Shown here: one piece after another, positions 1 to 11,100 of the stretch
Position numbering within the stretch: position 1 is the stretch's first letter
Layout: the number at the start of each line of letters is the position of its first letter
DNA from: Calliopsis andreniformis
Taxonomy: Eukaryota > Arthropoda > Insecta > Hymenoptera > Andrenidae
Direction: 5' to 3'
Assembly: GCF_051401765.1 (NCBI RefSeq)
Contig: NC_135064.1
Span: 21,798,001 to 21,862,000, forward strand
Length of the DNA: 64,000 nt
Made by a program: the position numbers and the translations under genes
Notes under the pieces: model-generated
Told to the model about the DNA's origin: nothing
Databases searched by the model: none
What the model saw: the letters and a program-made list of their open reading frames with translations, nothing else

Positions 1-2560
1 GCATCGAACGAGCGAGACTTGAACTCGTTCGTTCGGCGACCCTGTTAGTAACGTGTTCGACAATATCTGCATACGATCTTAGGAACTTCGGAAATTGATC
101 GACAATGCCAATACCGGTAATTTGTTTGAAGCTACATGCGTCCCGATGAAATTTCGGCGACATAGTACGGCATCTACAAGATGGTATCCTTTTTTCGATC
201 AATGGATAAACGAGAATCATTGACGATATGTGCCGATCAATGGGAAAAGGTGATGCGCGAAAACGCGACGAAAGTCGAGAGATAAGGACGTATCGAGGGA
301 CGAAGGTTTAATCGTTTCATGTAAAAGAGAGTTTATAAAAGAGCGAATATATTATAGATGTATACCTGCGGCGCGTTATTTAGACAATGGCGAATTGAGA
401 CAGACACCGTAGTCGACAGCTTAGTATTAGAAACATTGAGGCTCGATTCGAGAGGATTGGAGGTATGCACGCATTAATCGTTGCTAACGCGAGCGCTATA
501 AAAGAGTAACGTAGCTTTTAAGGACCACCGACACACCGTCGTTAATCCCTTCGTTTCCACGTCGCTCTTGGAACTGCATTATAGGAACATTCAAGAACGG
601 ATTAGATCCCACCAATTTCGGGTCCCACATGTTTTTCTCGGCCCCCCGATCCTGCCCCCGCCATTAATTGTATTTGATTAAACATATCGTGGATAAGTGT
701 GATACCAATATATTGTCCAATCGTTTCAACGATCTAATCGTAATCTCTAATCTTTCATTCGAAGATTTTCACGAGACGCATATCATTAAGTACTAATTTT
801 ACGAATTACGTATTCGTTATATGATTGACGAGAAAAAAAATATTGAAAAAAAAGAAGTGGGAAAGATGATCGACGAAGTTTATCTTTGGAGGCTCGAGAC
901 CTGTGAATTTGTATATCGCGTACTGGCAATTTAATTGAGATGCTAATGGTGATTGAATGTCTATAACGCTCGAAGGGGGTACGAAAATTGACGTCGTTGT
1001 TGGTTACGAAGGGTTTAAAAATAATTCATTTTGCACACGATCGATCACAAAATCGGTATCGAACGCCACTACAATCTCGCGGGAGGATAACGATTTCTTT
1101 TTTCTCCATGGAGGTGCTACGTGAAGTTTTTGCCTCTGAAGCAAATTTCCAAATTCCTCGCGCAGAGTATCGTCAGATAGATTGTAGCGGAAACTATGTT
1201 ATTGACAACAACTCAAAGTAAAACAAGGTATAGTACAGTAAGCGAAATAAACTTAGACGGAGCTTGAGTACATATATAAAATATACAGGTTAAACAACAC
1301 GTGCGCACCGAATATACATCTTGTTATTTATAATAAACGAATATAAAACGAACTCAGAACGTGTCAGAAATTCTATTTCCCTCCCTTGACTTTATATTCA
1401 ATTAATTTATTTTACTTCAATTCATGTTTTAATTACTATTTATTAACAAAGTATTTTGAACGATTGATATGAAATAAACACATTGAATTCTAAAGGAAAA
1501 CTTAAAATTCGAATAATATAATTTTCTTTACTTGCTTCATTATTCAGAATAAAATCATTCATTCAGTGAACAGAATGTGAACAATTTTTGTAACCATAGA
1601 CACACATTGCTGGTGTCATATTTCAGCGCCACGCATATTTATTCGTTTCAGCTTCTTTTATTTCGCAAAAACCACAAAAAGTACGCGCGTCATAAACCCG
1701 GATCTCATCTGGCATATTCCATGCCAGAGAGATCTGGCATAATGATTTAGAAAGACATAAAAAAAACTATACCGTGGAAGAAATTGCCAATAAAAATATT
1801 TACATACAAAATTACTGTAGATAAGAAGTACATATCACTGGAGTAGAATCAGATTGTTTAGCTACAGTGATTTTATTATCACATTAAAATCCCAAAAATT
1901 TGGCGGTATGAATAAATGCAATTAAATTTAACTGTTATGTTACTTTTAATGTGATTAATTCATGTGAAATAGGTATAAATTACTTTATACCCATTAAAAA
2001 TTATGATAAATATACCAGAAAATGTAATTACACTAATTTAATAATCCAAAAGCATTATTACTTAACTGCATTCATAATAATGCACAATTTAAAACAAACC
2101 ATTTCTTTTTATTTGTAGCTTAATGCAATTCAAAAGCAAGATTTTATATATCTTTAATGTTCCACATAATTACTACTTTCTTTTGCTCTGTTTAGAAAAA
2201 TATACATCTGCTTTTTTCTGTATGTTTCCTACACTATACTATACATATAATACAACTGGTCTCAAGAATGTTGTCTTCACAGTAGACAATAAATTAAAAT
2301 ATATATGTGTCTGCCAATAAGCACAAAATTCGGGGTATTTTACATAAACCGAATATTTGAAAAATATGATAATATCATAATGATTTATAATCAATAATTA
2401 AGTAAAGCAATATTAATCATTCATAATATTTACATTTTCAAATAGTATTATTTTATAATCGAACTTTCAAGCAACACTATTATGTTAACATTTTCCTACT
2501 TGTATAACGTCAACATTCGATGAAAGACCATGTTGTACCGTAAAAACTTGCTACGACAAG
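1..2560. other. AT-rich left flank, no gene recognised
   Basis: No coding region or RNA gene is recognised here. Positions 1-760 are of average composition and CpG-containing, while 1260-2560 is strongly AT-rich. The open frames are short, unlike any family I know, and have no convincing splice context. Small inverted repeats are present: CTGGCAT/ATGCCAG near 1711-1729, an 8-bp stem with a 4-nt loop at 1972-1991, and 12-bp arms at 1878-1889 and 1944-1955. The last pair could be a remnant of a small transposon, but only the arms are visible. If the minus-strand promoter proposed at 2587-2960 is real, this stretch would be its first long intron; otherwise it is intergenic. Confidence 0.5.
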
Positions 2561-2586
2561 TATGATGATACTTTACTCGTACTCAC

Positions 2587-2960
2587 CGCTCGCAAGATCT
2601 CTCGTGAATAAAAATTTTCTTCCACTCGCTGCTTCAGTCGCTCTTTCTCTCTCGAAATCACGCGACAAATATGGCTGTTCTTGTCCAACCGACGCGCAGA
2701 CACCGGTTGCTCATCTTAACCATGATTAAACTGAAAATTGATGTTGATTGCAGACGTATTGCATGAAAACCTGAAGCTCTTAGTTTAACGAATAGATTTA
2801 TACTTACTGAACACAGATTAAGTAGAAATAAACACCAAAATTCTTGAAAAGATGCACCTGTCAACGAACACATGACGCTACACATTTTTTCGGCGCGAAC
2901 ATGCTAACTTTGCTACGCTGTTGCCAATGCCAATGTGAATAGGAAGATGGCGCCAATCTA
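2587..2960 (-). promoter_or_regulatory. Candidate promoter and 5' exons of a minus-strand gene
   Basis: The start is marked by a GGCGCCATCTTCC box on the minus strand (2943-2955), like the YY1/ETS-type elements of housekeeping promoters. On the minus strand a strong donor (GTAAGTAT, starting at 2807) and an acceptor (CAATTTTCAG, ending at 2731) bound a possible 77-nt intron, a typical insect size. A possible second exon (2730-2587, 144 nt) ends at GCGAGCG followed by GTGAGTACG. Within that exon one frame is open from a TAA near its beginning to the donor and is rich in charged residues (for example SREKERLKQRVEENF), but it has no in-frame ATG. An ATG in another frame gives only a short upstream ORF. 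No downstream exon was found before position 1. The splice signals are seen; the gene is an inference. Confidence 0.3.
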
Positions 2961-3750
2961 TTCTATAATTGAACGGTCCATCTGTAGCACTCTTGAAAAT
3001 AAATATTTATCAAATCTTTATAATAGCGTAAAATAATTATTAAAATGTGTAAAATAATTTTAAGATATTACAGAATTCGGAGAGTATACTATATTTTTCT
3101 TATAACCTATTCATATTTGTAATTTGGTTACAAGAAAAATGTAGCTTGAGCAAACCTCAAAACCATATTTTAAATGTCGCGCCTATTGTAATAGAGAAGC
3201 TTTTGAAAAGCTATTACCCATATTGAAAAGCTATTACCCATATTGCAAATAAATTATTAAATTTATTTTAGATAAATTGTAAGTGCATATCTCTTAGTAC
3301 ACAAGGACGCGTTTACTTAGGGATTCTAGTACAGGTTTCTTTGATATCTATCGATAACCGTTAGCTAATTAAAATGATTTCCGCGAAAAATTAATAACCT
3401 CTAGGATTCTACTTTTTGCAGTAACTATGAATCAATATTATGGATAGTCCAAACAATCTGATAGACTAAAAAAAAATGTAAAAAGAAAATCTAAATTTTT
3501 GCAAAAGCAATTACAAGTGATTTTCTTCTCTTCCTTGGTATGCTAAGCAATATTTTAAGACTAATGCATCATTGTATAAGAACCACATATTCTCAATAGT
3601 TTGTATTTATCATTGATAGATTTGTAACGGAGGTCATACTTTTGAAAATGAATATGTAGACTAACCTAACCTGTTAAAATTATTCTAATATTTGAAATAG
3701 TAAAATTTACTTGAATACAATTTTTTCGACTCTCCGTACAGAGATGCATA
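2961..3750. other. AT-rich spacer between two possible promoters
   Basis: This is AT-rich DNA without a supported gene. It contains a 20-bp perfect tandem duplication at 3203-3242 (listed separately). It also contains TATCGATA at 3349-3356, which matches the core of the Drosophila DRE element bound by DREF. That octamer also occurs elsewhere in the window (for example near 15513), so it does not by itself prove a promoter. Confidence 0.5.
3203..3242. repeat. 20-bp perfect tandem duplication
   Basis: The unit TTGAAAAGCTATTACCCATA occurs twice head to tail (3203-3222 and 3223-3242) without a mismatch. The lack of divergence in an AT-rich non-coding spacer suggests a recent duplication, which could be polymorphic between individuals, or an assembly artefact. 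Confidence 0.95.
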
Positions 3751-3753
3751 AAA

Positions 3754-4060
3754 TATATATAACGAAATACAATACACATATATTTCATCAGTAGTGCTTT
3801 CAACATGCACTTACAGTTTTCATTTTTCGCGGTTGTTCGTTGGCAACTCCTCTGTCTCGAGTTTCCTCCGAGGGGGGCAGTTGCATGGACGCACGTACCC
3901 TAGGTGCGTGCCGCGGCGGCGAGAAACCAGTCTTCCCGGCAATTTTTGCGACAATGAAACGACTACTGTCTTCAAGGAATCGACGGGGCCGTATATGCCT
4001 ACATGTCCTACCTGCTTCGATGGACAATGACCCGCTACGTCTGAATCTCAACCCATCATC
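3754..4060 (+). promoter_or_regulatory. Candidate TATA/Inr promoter and non-coding first exon
   Basis: A TATATATAA box at 3754-3762 is followed by an initiator-like TCAGTA at 3788-3793. With +1 at A3790, the box lies at about -36 to -28, slightly longer than the usual spacing. The transcript would enter a GC-rich stretch starting about 3830 and reach a good 5' splice site, CATCATCG followed by GTAAGATT, at 4060|4061. The resulting exon of about 270 nt has overlapping open frames on both strands, as expected of GC-rich DNA, and none is recognised. It could be an alternative first exon of the gene that starts at 5058, or belong to a non-coding RNA. No acceptor partner could be fixed; weak acceptor-like sites occur near 4187 and 4215. 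Confidence 0.35.
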
Positions 4061-4189
4061 GGTAAGATTTAAACAATTTCACATTACTCCACTATCTTTA
4101 CACCGCAACAGTCAATATCTATTTTTTCAAATTTCACATTCATAAACTTTCTCATAGTCCCCCATTCTCTCAATAAAATCTCTCAGAAA

Positions 4190-5057
4190 TATTTCTTAAA
4201 AACGTTATCATTCAGAGAACTCACAGTTACTCGAATTTTGAAATTTGCATTGAAAAATCGGCATCCAATAGCTTCGGTATTTGTTTGCCCAGTACCCCTT
4301 CGCTTCGTCGCTCGTCGCCGCTGCTCGTGCGTCTTCGCCCCCCCGTCGCGCTACCGCCACCTGCCGTCTCCGAACAGAGTCACGACTCGTCTTTGACAAG
4401 GCGCGCGTATTCTTGACCCGGCCAGCGTGGGAGTAAGGCTGTCCACGAGAGACGCCTGACGAGGTGGTCGTTGAAGACCTTCTTACGCTTGCTCCAAGTT
4501 TCTCGCGTGTACTGGACGCTCCATTAAAACAGTCGACCGATCTGTCGAGCATGTCAACCGAATAAAAGTCGCGAGTGAATTTTCCGCGCTCGGATCCACG
4601 GAGGGTCCGCGGTTCTGTCACGCAGTCGCAAGAGATCCGCGGGCACCGGCGTCGTCGCAAAACAAATCACAGTGGGAACGGAGTCGAAGCGCGCACGCGT
4701 TCGGAGCGTACTCGCGATCGAAATTCGAAACATTCGTCGAACTGTGCCGCGCTTCGTGATACGATGTAGACTTTGACTTTCGCGGAAGAGACGGACACAA
4801 AGACCTGTCGGGGCGATACTGGGGTGAAATTTTAACCGTTCGTGATAAGGAGAGCGTGCGGCACGACTCGGTGACTCGCTTCGGAGCTCGATGTGAAACT
4901 TGTTACCGTCGTCGTCCGTCGTCGGCTCGAGAAATTCGGAGTGAGGCGAAGTGCGACGTCGTTTGAGTGTGCGGTGCTAGTGCAGTGGATATGCGTCGAT
5001 CTCTGTTGTGAAGGTGCCTGAGGAATTCGTCCCGGATCGAAAGGGCCTGGATAAAAG
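4190..5057 (+). promoter_or_regulatory. CpG-rich promoter and 5' leader of the signal-peptide gene
   Basis: This GC-rich, CpG-dense block leads directly into the start codon at 5058. No canonical TATA box is visible in it, so the transcription start is not fixed; a broad or initiator-driven start is likely. The leader just upstream of the start contains few ATGs: one four-codon frame at 4551-4565, two start-stop pairs at 4764-4769 and 4891-4896, and a six-codon frame at 4991-5011. An in-frame TAA at 5052-5054, two codons before the ATG at 5058, rules out an upstream start in that frame without splicing. Long open frames on the minus strand here reflect base composition and are not proposed as genes. 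Confidence 0.6.
4764..5011 (+). promoter_or_regulatory. Cluster of three minimal upstream ORFs in the leader
   Basis: Between 4566 and 5057 there are exactly three ATGs, and all give minimal ORFs: ATG-TAG at 4764, ATG-TGA at 4891, and ATG CGT CGA TCT CTG TTG TGA at 4991-5011. Start-stop elements are known to stall initiating ribosomes and reduce or condition downstream translation. Whether these lie in the mature mRNA depends on the transcription start, which is not known here. Confidence 0.55.
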
Positions 5058-5139
5058 ATGGGACCAGCCAAGATCCTCGGGGTTTACGTTCTCTTCGTGC
5101 TGGGCTTCGTCGCCGTGGCGGACGTCATCGAGGAAAGAG
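5058..5139 (+). CDS. Signal-peptide exon (first coding exon) of an unidentified secreted or surface protein
   Basis: This exon encodes 27 complete residues plus the first base of a Gly codon. The protein starts MGPAK, followed by an uncharged hydrophobic core at residues 6-21 (ILGVYVLFVLGFVAVA), then acidic DVIEER. The A-x-A pattern at residues 19-21 predicts signal peptidase cleavage after Ala21. The start is well fixed: the context AAAAGATGG suits insects, and an in-frame TAA lies two codons upstream. The exon ends at AAAGAG followed by GTTAGT, a reasonable donor; reading on gives a stop at once (GGT TAG). The junction is phase 1, the phase commonly used to join signal peptides to Ig, FN3, EGF and similar extracellular modules. 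A short signal exon before a giant intron is typical of neuronal adhesion and guidance receptors in insects. That is only a class-level inference, as the ectodomain exons lie outside the window. Confidence 0.72.
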
Positions 5140-5141
5140 GT

Positions 5142-8100
5142 TAGTCTTTTGTTTATTTTCGATTAGGATAGGAAAGGATTTCGAACAGAGGCCGACAGAC
5201 GTCTAGGACTGTCTGGCGAGCGTAGTCTAACAATCTAGGCGAGATCGCGAGCTCATCAAACAATGGCGCGTATTATTGCATGCACACGTGACCATTGCTT
5301 ACGACGAATGAAATTTAAGTGTTCTTTTTTTAAATTTGAAAAGTGTAGGTTGATTGGAGAAGCGAATTATGATTATTGTTTTTCGATGGACTGTCTTTAT
5401 GTAGTGTTCTCTTTTATATTTTTGCATTGCAAGCGCATAGTTTATTTATATAAGGCAAAGAACAGTGGGATTAGATATTTTGAAGATTCTATTTGTGCTG
5501 AAGCTAATTAATGTGACTTATAAAAAAGTTTAGGAAACTTGGAAACTATTTTATTAACTATTAGAAGTTTTTAAGAATTTAATCCATTACACAGTGAAAA
5601 ATTGACTTTTAAAGAGTATACGTTTATTAGATAGAACATGAAGGTTTATTTTAGTGCGGGAAAATCCTCACTTTTATTATCTGAAAGCTTACATAGGAGG
5701 GAAGGGCTCTCTCAGGTAAAAATGATTTTAGTATCTATACACTTTGGGGATTTATGAGCTAATAATACAGCAAATAATATAGTCAAAATCAATTTTCATT
5801 ATTATTAAATTTGTGTATAATATATAATCCTAACTTGCTTCTGCATATTCATAAAAGAACAAGCTACATTTCTCCATCAACATATGTATTTCTTAATTTT
5901 TTTTCACGCTTGCAAAATCGATCAAGAAAAACATCGCAGCTTACACGAACCAAATATCACCTATACTATATTCGAGTATCTTAACCATCTTATCAAAATT
6001 AAAACAAAAAGTTCATTATCTTGATAACGTTATCAGACACACAACTACTTTGTAATGAAGCAAATGAACAGTCCGTAATACACAATTACCTTTACATTCA
6101 TCTTTTTCGTTTGTATACATTTTAGGAATTTCTCTCACTTATTAACATCAAATATAAATAACAAGATCTGATAAAAATTCCAATGAATGAAGCAATTAAG
6201 GTATTACTAAAAGATTACATGGGTTTAAGCTGGAACAAAGTGTCGCTCCTTCTTCAACAATTTTTAATATACCACCTACGCATAAAAAATTTTAATAGCG
6301 CACATCCATCCCAGATTCTCTCATTTTTCGCCACATGGCCACCGTGTTCACCACGAGTTAAATATATCTTGTTAAATGGCTAATTAGGCCTTAATAAGAT
6401 CGGTTCACTCAGAGCGCTCGTTCGAGAATGAGGCCAATGGTACAACGCGTCTCGTTGGAACTTTTGTTAAACCGAGAATGCCATTCCGCGAAGAATCGCG
6501 AGCCGCTGCCAGGTGCTTTCTCGTAGCCGTCTTTGTCGCTTGAGCAGCCCCATTTGCAATCCGCTATTTGCGCTTGCCCTAACCGGGACTTAATTAAGAA
6601 TTGATCCTCGATCGGGCCAACGCGCATGAATACATCGAGAGGTCGCTTGCGTGGCGCACGATTAGGTACGACATTGACGATGACACATTGTTCCCTCGTC
6701 TACGTACTGTTTATGATTTTATTTCCTCCGGACAGTGCGTCATTAGCTTTTATCTAGCCTGCTCATTTTTCACGTTCGTATCGAACTATTACTGGAGACG
6801 TTCCTATGGATGAGTTATCGTTCAGTTCTTTGGCCTTGGTGACACGCCGTCGCATCGCTGTCAATATCGACTAGGAAATCGCTGAGTTGAAGATCGCGGA
6901 GTGGTTATAATAAGAGTGAGGTACCAGATAAGGGAAGGGGAACGGCAGAATCAAAGTTCGTGCGGCGATTTTTCATTGAATTCTTCGACGGAGTATCGGT
7001 CGGCTGAAAAAGCCGCAGCAACCTGCGGAAGAGAGGCAAGAACGCGTTCCCTTGCGTTCTTGACGCAGCGTCTCCTCTCTTTTCTCTCTTTAGTATGCGA
7101 AGGAGAGACATAGAGGAGCGGTGGTCAGCCGACCATGAAGTCGAGATTCGAATCGAACGCTACAATTTCGCGCGGCAGGTATGCTACGATCGGCACAGCC
7201 ACCAGAAGTATATTGGCGATCCCTGACGATCGAGGATGCTCTGCTTCATGTTCTACGCTAAATGTATAATAATCGAGTCTCTAAACACGCCTAATTTAAC
7301 GCGCTAATTTCTTTATTTCGTTTTGAGTAACATAGCGATGTTTCCACCGTCCAAGGCTTTTTCATTTCGCATAGACCGTGGGATCGATGATGATCAAATC
7401 ATCGATTAACCAGCAGCTAATTAAACTGTCGATCAGAAGAAGTTACTGCTGATCGATGCTCTGTTCTTACACTCCAGTGGCCAAAGGAATGTTATTTTAA
7501 TTAACGATTATTCGCCCTGTTGCTTGGCACGCACGTGATCGATATTCTTTCACTGTATCATTACGAACGCTTAGCGATATTATTAATTCACGTTCTAAGC
7601 TGTAAGAGGGACGATTTTTCTGTCTCCCGAGTTTCACGCGCGTGTAGAGCCTGTTCAACTCGTTTTACGTCGAATTTTTTCGGTGTGCCGCGTCGAAGAC
7701 TGATTACTGCGCCAGGCGAACGTCAGGATGGAAAATTAGTATGGGATTGCCATAACGTTCCCACGAATTGGTAACGAGTCGCATGGATGCAAGAGAACGA
7801 GCCCGGGTCAACACCACTTGAACCGATGTCGATGACGACGAACGTGACCGATGACGCATCACCTCGCGAATCATCTTGCGCGATGATGTTTCCAAGTGAT
7901 TTGTCCATCGCGGTGTGCATCTTCGACTTGGAATCTGGATCTAGCTTTGCTTTCTCTGTCGTTTTGACAGAAAGAAGTTTCTTAGAACATGCTTGCAAAT
8001 TAAATTAGTTTCGGAGCAGAAGTGTCAGGGGCGACATTAAGGTGATGAAACATGAGCAATGCTAGTTGTGGATCAGATCTTGAATAGTTGTTCACGTTTT

Positions 8101-11100
8101 AGCAGTTCGTTACATATACGTTTTTAATTCTTTTACAAAGAAAAGTAATGAACTGTTTTCATTTGAATAGATACCAGCATAATTTAGGATACGTGCTAGC
8201 ATTTGAATATCTCTTTCACTTTTTTAATTGTTTCACTGTCTTCATTATCAGTGTAACAATTGTTTGGCTGGTATTGATTCGGTCATCTAGCTTTGCATTT
8301 CTTAAAACCAGCAATGCTCTCAACTTACCGCGAATGAACTTTAGTAGCATTGGATGTTCGACAATTGAGCTATCTGTGCTGGTGCAACGGCGTCAGCAGA
8401 AGCAATCAGGGTCGAGCGACAATGCATTCACCTCGTGCATCGACCACGCTTTACTTGGTACGTACATTGTCTCGCGTCCTAACGATATACTTATTTCTCT
8501 GTTACTTCGTGTCAGGCAAACTATGTTTCCGCTATTCATTAATGATTTCATAATGAGTATCATCGGCAACATTGTAAAACCATCTCGCTGGGTCTTTGTT
8601 CTCGGTGAAAATGATGCAAAAATCGTGCTGGCGTTTGCTGCGTTTCGTCGACAATTAACGTCTTGATCCATTATGAGGCGCTTCTTGAAAAGATTGATGG
8701 AAAACATGTGAAAAGATTGAGACGATGAATAGAGAAAATGCGAGAGCAAGTAATGCACTCGAGGAATAATAAAAGTAATGTGTTAATTAAAAGGAAGTCT
8801 GAAGCGGTTGTTCTGAATCAGTGGGAACGCGACTATCGATCCAAAGGCAAGGGCCCACGTGTCTGGTAGGCCAAGAAAGAGGCCGAAGTAACGTAGTTCA
8901 ATTACAAGGAACGCATTCACAGCTGGTTGTTAGACACGAGCCTGAGTGTACCGGGCTTAACCGTAATTGTTTAATGGGCTAATGAAATGATACAGCCGCC
9001 GAATCTAAGCGCGCACAAAAAGTCAATTGTACTCCACCGACATTCCATGATTATCCTGACTTCGCGCGATGATCTGTATCCGTGAAGGGTTCACGAGATG
9101 CCTTGTATATCTTACGCCATATTAGTTGCACGTCTTCACAATTTCTTGCAGACTTTAACTAAAACTAAGCTATATACTCATTTATTATAAATTCAAAAAA
9201 GATACGTTTGTATTTTGAAAATCTAATTCATAGGACGATCTATGAAATTTATTAAAATCGCAGTTCTCTTTTTTAATTTCGAGTCACTCACTCGTGCTGT
9301 AAGAGTTTCTTAGGGTACGGAAGAAATTTTCATATTTTATGTGCAATACCTAAATCTGCTAACATTGTCGGAAATTCTGGGTGAAATACAGTCCATTCGT
9401 TGCAAGGATGAAGAATGCATCCTGCTGGGAGGGTTTAACGGTGACTACCTCTCTTTCATTCATATTGCTTTTCATTCTATGAAGGTATCTGAGAATGACC
9501 TGGCTATCGGTACCATGTCGAAGTTACGATAATATTAGCTCAAACGTTACGAAAACGTCATTTGTAACATGTCAGAATGGAATGACCTGCATTCTTCCTG
9601 TATTCTGGATTGTGGATCAAATGAAATTTATATTTCCTTGAAAATTACGGATTTATTTAAATTCTTAGAACGACACATTTTCCTGAATGTGTATTTATCG
9701 TCCCAGTTAAACTAGATGGCACTTTTGCATTCACGTGCTTGTTCCAGAAAATGCAGCGATTTCTAGTTGCATCCGGTTGCAAACTCTTTCCTAGTAAATC
9801 TCACACAGCGTTAATACGCTTTCCATTCTTGACGCTGTTTTATTAAACGACGCGTCATCGGTATTCATGCAAAATGAACGAAACGTGATCTTCCTGTTTG
9901 ATGAAGAATTTCACCATACTTTTACGTGTACTGAGAAACTTAATGGATACTTTTCGTAGAGCTAACAACTTATCTTGCATTTAAAATATTATTTCCATTT
10001 GAAAGTACGATCAGACGAATTACGTAAATTTTCATGTAAAGTAGGTAATATCTGTTTAAAATATATTCTACTATTATTTCGGCTAATTATATTATAATTG
10101 GAATCTTCCAGCTTTCTAGGAACATGTTTCCTGCATATAAAATGGGAGTGGCTATATAATTGAAGCAAAATCCCACTTATAACCAATGGTTCGTGGGAAT
10201 ATTTTTCTATAATTTGAAGCTCGCGTGTTTCACTGATTCTGCCGATTCTTCGAAATCGGCATTGACGAGGATAAATTCTCATCTCCACGAGGCCAATTCA
10301 GCACGAAACTTGTTTTTTGCCCACGTCGCTTTTACTTACGTCGTCGCTCGATATTCAATCCTGCGTGAAAGATATTGCGGTTTCTGATCTTCGCCCGCTG
10401 CCCGTCTCACCTCCACTTTTCTCCTCTGCCCGGGACGTGAGAAAATGATGCGAGGCTTCGTTGGAAAGGCGCGGGACCAAGCGCCAAAGAAACGCTGATA
10501 TCGGCTCGAAATCGAGTCTTGTTGCTTGCAAGCGAGCAAGTTCAAAGACCCAGGTTGCATTCATTCGTCGGGAGGTTTTGAATCGGCCCTCGAAGCCGGA
10601 GGATCTGGCTTTTTTACGATCGAGGATTGAAGTTCAACGACATTGGTCTTACCGATGCATAATCCCGACAGAGACATTCAGCGCCATGTCCGGCGTGAAA
10701 TTTGAATCGCACACGTCTCAAGGAGCATGGTCACACTTCGAGGGTCACTAACAGGAAAGGATCTTAGACGTGTCTTAACGGCTGTTGATTGTGGCCGTCT
10801 AAACGTGGCTATTCGACGAAGCAAAAAGCCCTGGCTGCCCCTTCGAGCGACATCACTCCAGAGGAAAGAGTTACCGTGTTTTCTTTTCTGCTGGGCTTCA
10901 GAAGGAAGGCTCAAAGACATTACTCATTTCGCGGAAGATTCATAAAGCAAAGATTAAAGTATAATGCCTTTGTCCCTGAGAACCAAAACGAACGGAGCAG
11001 ATAACGAGGCGAAATCATTAGAATTCCACTGAATGCTGAGAAACTGAAGGATCAATTGTACTATGGACAGTAGTATCAGAGCTTCCTAGCCATAAAGAAG

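Noticed and set aside
1..35. Stem with CGAGACTTGAACTCG at the left edge, resembling a tRNA T-arm
   Set aside because: No A box, anticodon stem or acceptor stem can be placed around it; only a local AACGAG/CTCGTT stem is present.
3349..3356. TATCGATA (DRE core) as proof of a promoter
   Set aside because: The same octamer occurs at about 15513 in plain intron, and no start site is placed next to this copy.
4208..4660. 150-codon minus-strand frame in the leader CpG island
   Set aside because: GC-rich composition suppresses stops; Arg/Ser-rich product with no motif, antisense to the likely leader.
7939..8296. Shared 12-mer ATCTAGCTTTGC at 7939 and 8285
   Set aside because: The match stops within a few bases on both sides, and a single repeated 12-mer is not unexpected in 64 kb.
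8148..8666. 172-codon plus-strand frame with one hydrophobic segment
   Set aside because: About one frame of this length is expected by chance in the window; there is no recognised domain, and an overlapping minus-strand frame is also long.
9341..9532. Frame containing LLGGFNGD, reminiscent of retrotransposon endonuclease LLGDFN
   Set aside because: The match is a few residues, the conserved Asp is displaced, and no other endonuclease or reverse transcriptase motif is found in any frame nearby.
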